DNA from: Bacteroidetes bacterium UBA7692
GTDB lineage: Bacteria > Bacteroidota > Bacteroidia > Chitinophagales > LD1
Direction of reading: 5' to 3'
Length of the DNA stretch: 38,261 nt
NCBI GenBank assembly: GCA_002482725.1
Contig: DLGO01000036.1
Location: forward strand, 3,770 to 42,030
Within the stretch, counting starts at the first letter, position 1, and every line of letters begins with the position of its first letter. The notes beneath the pieces were generated by a model. The model made no database searches. It saw only the letters and a list, made by a program, of their open reading frames with translations, and was not told the origin of the DNA. Below, piece after piece: positions 33,289-38,261 of this stretch. Made by a program: the position numbers and the translations under genes.

Positions 33289-35565
33289 ATGGAGAATCTG
33301 ATTTACATCCTTCCCCTTTTTGGCGTAATAGCCCTGATTTATATGGCCGTGCTGAGCAGCTGGGTAACCAAGCAAGATGCAGGCGATAGCAAAATGCAAG
33401 GAATTGCTGATGCTATAGCAGATGGCGCAATGGCATTCCTGAAAGCCGAGTACAGGATATTGGCAATATATGTGGTAATAGCAGGCACAGCACTGGGCGT
33501 ATTGTCGCAGATGCCAAGCGTAGCAGCACACAGCAGCATACTAATAGTAGTGGCATTCGTAATCGGATGTTTCTTTTCTGCTTTGGCAGGTTTTATCGGT
33601 ATGCGCATAGCTACCAAAGCTAACGTACGTACTACACAGGCAGCAAGGACATCACTTGCACATGCACTTAAAGTATCTTTTGCAGGTGGTACTGTAATGG
33701 GACTGGGTGTTGCGGGTCTCGCAGTTATCGGTCTTAGCACATTGTTCATCGTGTTCTTTACCATGTTCATAGAAAACGGTGTGTACACCTACGACTCTAT
33801 GACCAAGGTACTTGAGGTATTGGCAGGTTTCTCTTTGGGAGCTGAGTCAATCGCCTTGTTTGCCCGTGTAGGTGGTGGTATATATACCAAAGCTGCTGAC
33901 GTAGGCGCTGACCTGGTAGGTAAAGTAGAAGCAGGTATACCTGAAGATGACCCACGTAACCCGGCAACCATAGCCGACAACGTAGGTGACAACGTAGGTG
34001 ACGTAGCAGGTATGGGTGCCGATTTGTTCGGTTCTTATGTAGCTACCGTATTGGCTGCCATGGTATTGGGTAACTATATCATACACGAAAACGCTCCGGG
34101 CCATTTCGAATTTGGCGGTATTGCCCCTATCGTATTGCCAATGCTTATCGCAGGTTTGGGTATTATCTTCTCTATCATAGGAACTTTCTTTGTAAGGATA
34201 AAAGACGACAACGGAAACGTACAAGGCGCCTTGAACATAGGCAACTGGGTTAGCATGGGATTGACCATCGTAGCTTCTTACTTCGTTATCAAATGGATGC
34301 TTCCTGAAACCATGAAAATGGCCTTTTTCGGCGAAGGTATTAAAGATGTTACAAGCAACGCTATCTTCATATCTGTAATAATAGGTATGGCTGTAGGTAC
34401 AGCTATTTCTTCTATCACAGAATACTACACAGCACTTGGTACAAAACCAATTTTGAACATAGTACAGCAGTCTGCTACTGGTGCAGCTACCAACATCATT
34501 GCCGGTCTTTCTACAGGTATGATGAGCACGGCATTGCCGGTTATATTGTTTGCCATAGCAATTGGCGCCTCTTACCACTTTGCAGGTTTTTACGGTGTGG
34601 CTATAGCAGCAGCAGCTATGATGGCTACTACAGCTATGCAATTGGCTATTGATGCTTTCGGTCCTATTGCAGATAACGCAGGTGGTATAGCAGAAATGGC
34701 AGGCTTGCCTGAAGAAGTGCGAGGAAGGACAGACGTGTTGGACTCTGTAGGTAACACTACAGCGGCCATAGGTAAAGGTTTCGCTATCGCTTCTGCTGCA
34801 TTGACGGCTTTGGCTTTGTTTGCAGCTTATGTAACCTTCACAGGTATAGATGGTATCAACATATTTAAAGCAAACGTATTGGCATGCTTGCTGGTAGGTG
34901 CCATGATACCGGTGGTATTTTCGGCATTGGCCATGAGCGCAGTAGGCCGTGCGGCAATGGATATGGTAAATGAGGTGCGCAGGCAGTTCCGCGAAATACC
35001 GGGCATATTGGAAGGCACAGGAAAACCTGAGTACGACAAATGTGTGGAGATATCTACCAAAGCAGCACTTCGCGAGATGTTGATGCCGGGTGCTATCACT
35101 ATCCTTACCCCAATCTTCCTAGGTATAGTAATGGGTGCTGAGTGCCTTGGCGCTTACATGGCAGGTGTTACCGTATCGGGTATATTGTGGGCTATATTCC
35201 AGAACAATGCCGGTGGTGCATGGGACAACGCTAAAAAATCTTTCGAGAAAGGTGTTGACATAGAAGTGAACGGTAAAAAAGAGAAATTCTTCAAAAAATC
35301 TGAACCACACAAAGCAGCGGTTGTAGGTGACACAGTAGGCGATCCGTTCAAAGATACTTCAGGTCCTTCTATGAACATCCTTATTAAATTGTCTTCGCTG
35401 GTAGGCTTGGCAATAGCTCCACTAATAGCAGTAGAAAACGTACACACTACAGAAGCTACAACAGTAGAAACAACCACTACAGTAGTAGAAGAAGTAACAA
35501 CAACAAGCAGCACAGTAGTAACAGATTCAACTGTAGCTTACCCTACTGATACAATACAGAAATAA
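33289..35565 (+). CDS. hppA: Membrane-bound proton/sodium-translocating pyrophosphatase
   Basis: HppA couples hydrolysis of pyrophosphate to ion pumping across the inner membrane. The 758-residue protein has about 16 TM helices and the substrate-site motif EDDPRNPATIADNVGDNVGDV with its Mg-binding aspartates. The later set DNAGGIAEMAGL, GNTTAAIGKGFAIASAAL and VGDTVGDPFKDTSGPS is also present. Alanine in GNTTAAIGKG rather than lysine indicates the K+-dependent subfamily. Whether H+ or Na+ is pumped is not settled by eye. The last 44 residues after the final TM helix (from VENVHTTEAT) form a Thr/Val/Glu-rich tail not usual in the family. A terminator follows. Confidence 0.97.
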   Translation: MENLIYILPLFGVIALIYMAVLSSWVTKQDAGDSKMQGIADAIADGAMAFLKAEYRILAIYVVIAGTALGVLSQMPSVAAHSSILIVVAFVIGCFFSALAGFIGMRIATKANVRTTQAARTSLAHALKVSFAGGTVMGLGVAGLAVIGLSTLFIVFFTMFIENGVYTYDSMTKVLEVLAGFSLGAESIALFARVGGGIYTKAADVGADLVGKVEAGIPEDDPRNPATIADNVGDNVGDVAGMGADLFGSYVATVLAAMVLGNYIIHENAPGHFEFGGIAPIVLPMLIAGLGIIFSIIGTFFVRIKDDNGNVQGALNIGNWVSMGLTIVASYFVIKWMLPETMKMAFFGEGIKDVTSNAIFISVIIGMAVGTAISSITEYYTALGTKPILNIVQQSATGAATNIIAGLSTGMMSTALPVILFAIAIGASYHFAGFYGVAIAAAAMMATTAMQLAIDAFGPIADNAGGIAEMAGLPEEVRGRTDVLDSVGNTTAAIGKGFAIASAALTALALFAAYVTFTGIDGINIFKANVLACLLVGAMIPVVFSALAMSAVGRAAMDMVNEVRRQFREIPGILEGTGKPEYDKCVEISTKAALREMLMPGAITILTPIFLGIVMGAECLGAYMAGVTVSGILWAIFQNNAGGAWDNAKKSFEKGVDIEVNGKKEKFFKKSEPHKAAVVGDTVGDPFKDTSGPSMNILIKLSSLVGLAIAPLIAVENVHTTEATTVETTTTVVEEVTTTSSTVVTDSTVAYPTDTIQK

Positions 35566-35590
35566 TTATCTCCGGCTTACCGGAATATGG

Positions 35591-35626
35591 AAAGCGGCTA
35601 TCCTGAATGGATAGCCGCTTTTTTTT
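35591..35626 (+). terminator. Rho-independent terminator of hppA
   Basis: AAGCGGCTATCC pairs with GGATAGCCGCTT across a TGAAT loop, followed by a run of six further T. It lies about 26 nt after the hppA stop and isolates that gene from the large surface-protein gene. Confidence 0.92.
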
Positions 35627-35704
35627 GTGGCTATAGTTGGCTTTATATAGTTTAAAAAAATTAATAGATATTTACGGCTTCTTAGTAACCCTAATTAATA
35701 TGCT

Positions 35705-38261
35705 ATGCGCTATATCATTACACTGATTCTTTCCGTATTTCTTTTGGGCATTAGCCTACAGGCGCAGGTGAGCGGAACATACACCAGTACCAATTCTATC
35801 TGCTTCAATGATGGAACTATAGATGTAACTCCAGACGGAGGCACCCCACCCTATACGCTTAGTATAATATCGGGACCTGTATATCAAAACTATCCCTATC
35901 CGGTAATACTACCTGCGGGGGTATATCAATTCCAAAATTTACCTAGTGGTTGGTTTGATATAGAAATAAGAGATGCGCTAGGACAAACAGATACTTTAAA
36001 TGCATTAGTTGGTGGGGGTTATGGATTTCCTGTAATATATACCCCTCCCACCATATTTGGTGGTGATTCTATTTTTGTTGAATTAAATTACGGGCTTGAA
36101 CCCTATCAATATTCTATATCAAGCACAAACTCGTACAGTGGTTTTAGCCCATACCAATCAGATCCCGTTTTCAGGGGTTTATGTGATGGAAACTATTGGG
36201 TAAGGGTAAGAGATGATTGTGGCAACATATACACGCAATCTGTAGTGTTGATGACTAATTTTACAATAGATGTAGAATGCATAAATTTTGATACCGGATA
36301 TGCTAAATTTATATTCTATGAGGGAACACTTCCTGTAGATTATACAATCAGCGCTTCCAATTATCCAACCCAGACTAATCAAACAGGTATTTTTGACCTG
36401 CCACCGTCTGAAGAGTATTTCGTAAGTTTTACAGACAAATGTGGAAGACATGGGGAATTCCAAGCCAGGAAATCTTTTATGCAGTACAGAGTACCATGCC
36501 CATTTACCGGATCAATAGAGCTAACAGGAATAAGTGACTGGACGGTAAACAATCCTGTAATTACTTGCACAAATTGTACACCGGTACAACAATATAGCGG
36601 ATCTACTTTATACCAGTACGATCCTCCCCGAAATATTTTTTCGGGCCTATTGCCTGACAAATGGTACTATTTGGAGACTGTTGATGCTTGTGGGAATAAA
36701 TGGAATGACAGTATTTATACCAGTGGAACCTTAAAAGCAAAAGTTGATTACCTATCCTGTGCAAGCATACATATAAGTGCATATGATGATAATAACCAGC
36801 CCATTATACCAACCCAGATATCAATAACATCAAATGACGGTAATTTTACATTTACCAACAATACAGGTTATTTTTACAAGCTTCCACAGCAGTATATAGG
36901 CCTGCAAAACTACTGGTCTACCTCAGTCTCCTCGAACTCGGCATGTTCAATAAGACTAAACAATATACTTATACCATATATGGGAGTGTATCAGTCAAAA
37001 TATAGCATGAATCAATCCTGTGAATTATCATTGGATTATTACTCCTTACAGGATATAACAGATGTGCCTGATATTTATTCCATGGTATGGCAAAATGATA
37101 CCTTTGAAGAAGTACCTAAAAGTAAAAATGACGTTATTAACTTTAATAATGTCCCGCTAAATGGGAATGTATCAATAATTTCAGATAGTGGATGCACAAT
37201 AAATTTGCCGCGATATTTTATTTATAAAAATACCAATAGTCTTAATGCTACGGTACAATGTGGCATAGGGAAAAAATTATTAATCCGGCCATATAATATT
37301 ATTCCTTTTGTCACTTATCGCAACTCACTTGCAGATTCCATTATAATTCAACTTTTTGACAATAGTGATGTAATGGTATTTGATACAGCAGTAAAAATGA
37401 ATCTGTTGTATGCAGAGTTCTTTCCCCCGGACACCGGGTGGTTCAACTATAAAATTTATATAAAGAACACCCCGGATTTATATGGAATGAATGCTTTTGA
37501 TTCCATATGCCCACTTGAACAAGGACCTATATATATCACCGACCAAATAGTGCCGTTCCCGCTTACAACTAACCTATACAAATGTCCTAAGGACTCTCCG
37601 GTGACCTATAGTATATATGGCGGGGCTATACCATATACAGTAATCATTCCAGGAGTGGATACCTTTACCCAGCAGACCAACACGGCAGTATTTCCGAGGC
37701 AAAGCCCCGGGCAGTACACGATAATAGTATATGATGACTGCGGTATAAGCAGGAGTATGTCGTTTAGTGTAATTGATACCTGTACTTCGTGTGTTTTGGT
37801 TGACAGAACAATGCCCGCAGGCGATTATTGTATAGGCGATACCATTCACCTGAAAAACAACTACAAGGGAGTAGCCACCAAGCATAGCTGGTGGCTAAAC
37901 GGAATACTATACTCCAGTAAGGCGGACACTATATATGTGCCGGTTTCGACCAATGGCTTTACCTTTAAATATGTGGTTGCCAATGATTCGTGTGCCGACA
38001 GTATTCAGATAAACTACTCCATAAATGGCAATGCTATCCTAAGGCTTGGTAATGACACCAGTTACTGCGCTAATTTCAGCAGGGTGCTGACGGGAGCATC
38101 GGCATCTACAATATGGAGCACGGGCCAAACCGGAAGCCAGATAACAGTAAGCCAGGCTGCCACCTATACCGCATTGGACAGCAGCGGATGCACCACGGTG
38201 TACGATACGATTGTGATACAACAGGCAGCACCTCCGATATTTAGTTTGGGGAATGATACGA
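35705..38261 (+). CDS. Giant secreted repeat protein (SprB-like / gliding-associated), 3' end outside window
   Basis: An unbroken frame runs from ATG 35705 to the window edge (852 codons). A signal peptide (IITLILSVFLLGISLQAQ) precedes beta-sandwich repeats of roughly 75-85 residues. The repeats open with patterns such as VTPDGGTPPYTLSI and close with a [Y/F]-x-V-x-x-x-D-x-CG line: YWVRVRDDCGN (about 36210), YFVSFTDKCGR (36430), YYLETVDACGN (36680) and YTIIVYDDCGI (37735). These match SprB-type repeats. The last part has the LGNDTSYC ... TIWSTGQTGSQITV ... LGNDT pattern of T9SS-exported gliding-associated proteins, which usually end in a CHU_C-type sorting domain. The likely role is adhesion or gliding. 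Exact domain assignments need a profile search. Confidence 0.88.
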   Translation, partial: MRYIITLILSVFLLGISLQAQVSGTYTSTNSICFNDGTIDVTPDGGTPPYTLSIISGPVYQNYPYPVILPAGVYQFQNLPSGWFDIEIRDALGQTDTLNALVGGGYGFPVIYTPPTIFGGDSIFVELNYGLEPYQYSISSTNSYSGFSPYQSDPVFRGLCDGNYWVRVRDDCGNIYTQSVVLMTNFTIDVECINFDTGYAKFIFYEGTLPVDYTISASNYPTQTNQTGIFDLPPSEEYFVSFTDKCGRHGEFQARKSFMQYRVPCPFTGSIELTGISDWTVNNPVITCTNCTPVQQYSGSTLYQYDPPRNIFSGLLPDKWYYLETVDACGNKWNDSIYTSGTLKAKVDYLSCASIHISAYDDNNQPIIPTQISITSNDGNFTFTNNTGYFYKLPQQYIGLQNYWSTSVSSNSACSIRLNNILIPYMGVYQSKYSMNQSCELSLDYYSLQDITDVPDIYSMVWQNDTFEEVPKSKNDVINFNNVPLNGNVSIISDSGCTINLPRYFIYKNTNSLNATVQCGIGKKLLIRPYNIIPFVTYRNSLADSIIIQLFDNSDVMVFDTAVKMNLLYAEFFPPDTGWFNYKIYIKNTPDLYGMNAFDSICPLEQGPIYITDQIVPFPLTTNLYKCPKDSPVTYSIYGGAIPYTVIIPGVDTFTQQTNTAVFPRQSPGQYTIIVYDDCGISRSMSFSVIDTCTSCVLVDRTMPAGDYCIGDTIHLKNNYKGVATKHSWWLNGILYSSKADTIYVPVSTNGFTFKYVVANDSCADSIQINYSINGNAILRLGNDTSYCANFSRVLTGASASTIWSTGQTGSQITVSQAATYTALDSSGCTTVYDTIVIQQAAPPIFSLGNDT

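Noticed and set aside
33847..34641. Long open frame antisense to hppA
   Set aside because: Its translation is low-complexity and Cys/His/Tyr-rich, a mirror of hppA codon use; hppA itself is unmistakable.
1..38261. CRISPR array, tRNA, rRNA, transposase, integrase or attachment site
   Set aside because: No direct-repeat array, tRNA-like cloverleaf, rRNA signature, transposase or integrase motifs were seen; gaps between genes are mostly under 300 bp.

Overview
The window looks like core chromosome from a Bacteroidota species, probably of the Chitinophagaceae/Sphingobacteriales type. The evidence is secreted TPR proteins with short signal peptides ending in AQ, lipoproteins with SxC lipoboxes, a very large gliding/T9SS-type surface protein with SprB-like repeats, few Shine-Dalgarno sequences, and TTTG / TAnnTTTG-like promoter elements. 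The organism assignment is inference from gene content. I see no rRNA, tRNA, CRISPR array, insertion sequence or prophage.

Layout. 1-5.0 kb (minus strand): a truncated SRD5A1-type steroid 5-alpha-reductase homologue; a large acyl-CoA dehydrogenase split by an in-frame TGA 78 codons before its natural end; an orphan MacB/FtsX-type permease; a long-chain polyprenyl diphosphate synthase. 5.1-8.0 kb (plus): a selenium operon, selU-selD-alpha/beta hydrolase. 8.0-11.4 kb (minus): gpmI, a secreted TPR protein, and a COQ7-like di-iron protein. 11.6-14.2 kb (plus): a DUF2306 membrane protein followed by two tandem paralogous lipoproteins of unknown function. 14.2-17.4 kb: a divergent sugar module, with a vSGLT-type sodium/sugar symporter facing a GH31 lipoprotein glycosidase. 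17.4-22.5 kb: a small secreted carboxypeptidase-regulatory-like protein, a PhoD-like phosphatase, a TPR protein, and an orphan cytosolic histidine kinase.

22.5-28.6 kb (minus): GT4 and GT2 glycosyltransferases, a DUF4199 protein, a dihydroorotase-like protein lacking key metal ligands, a lipoprotein prolyl-aminopeptidase-like hydrolase and a flippase-like LPG-synthase-TM protein. 28.7-30.6 kb (plus): a THUMP-type RNA methyltransferase and a degenerate PAP2-like membrane protein. 30.6-33.0 kb (minus): GlpD-type glycerol-3-phosphate dehydrogenase and a tandem rhodanese protein without catalytic cysteines. 33.3-35.6 kb (plus): membrane pyrophosphatase HppA with an unusual Thr/Val-rich tail. From 35.7 kb to the window end: the first 852 codons of a secreted repeat protein, with an AT-rich interior.

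The signals most worth a second look are the in-frame TGA of the acyl-CoA dehydrogenase (close to selenium genes, but probably a nonsense mutation or sequence error), the duplicated lipoprotein pair with DUF2306, the dihydroorotase-like pseudoenzyme, the COQ7-like protein in a presumed menaquinone organism, and the HppA tail. I do not see a clearly new multi-gene defence or mobile system.
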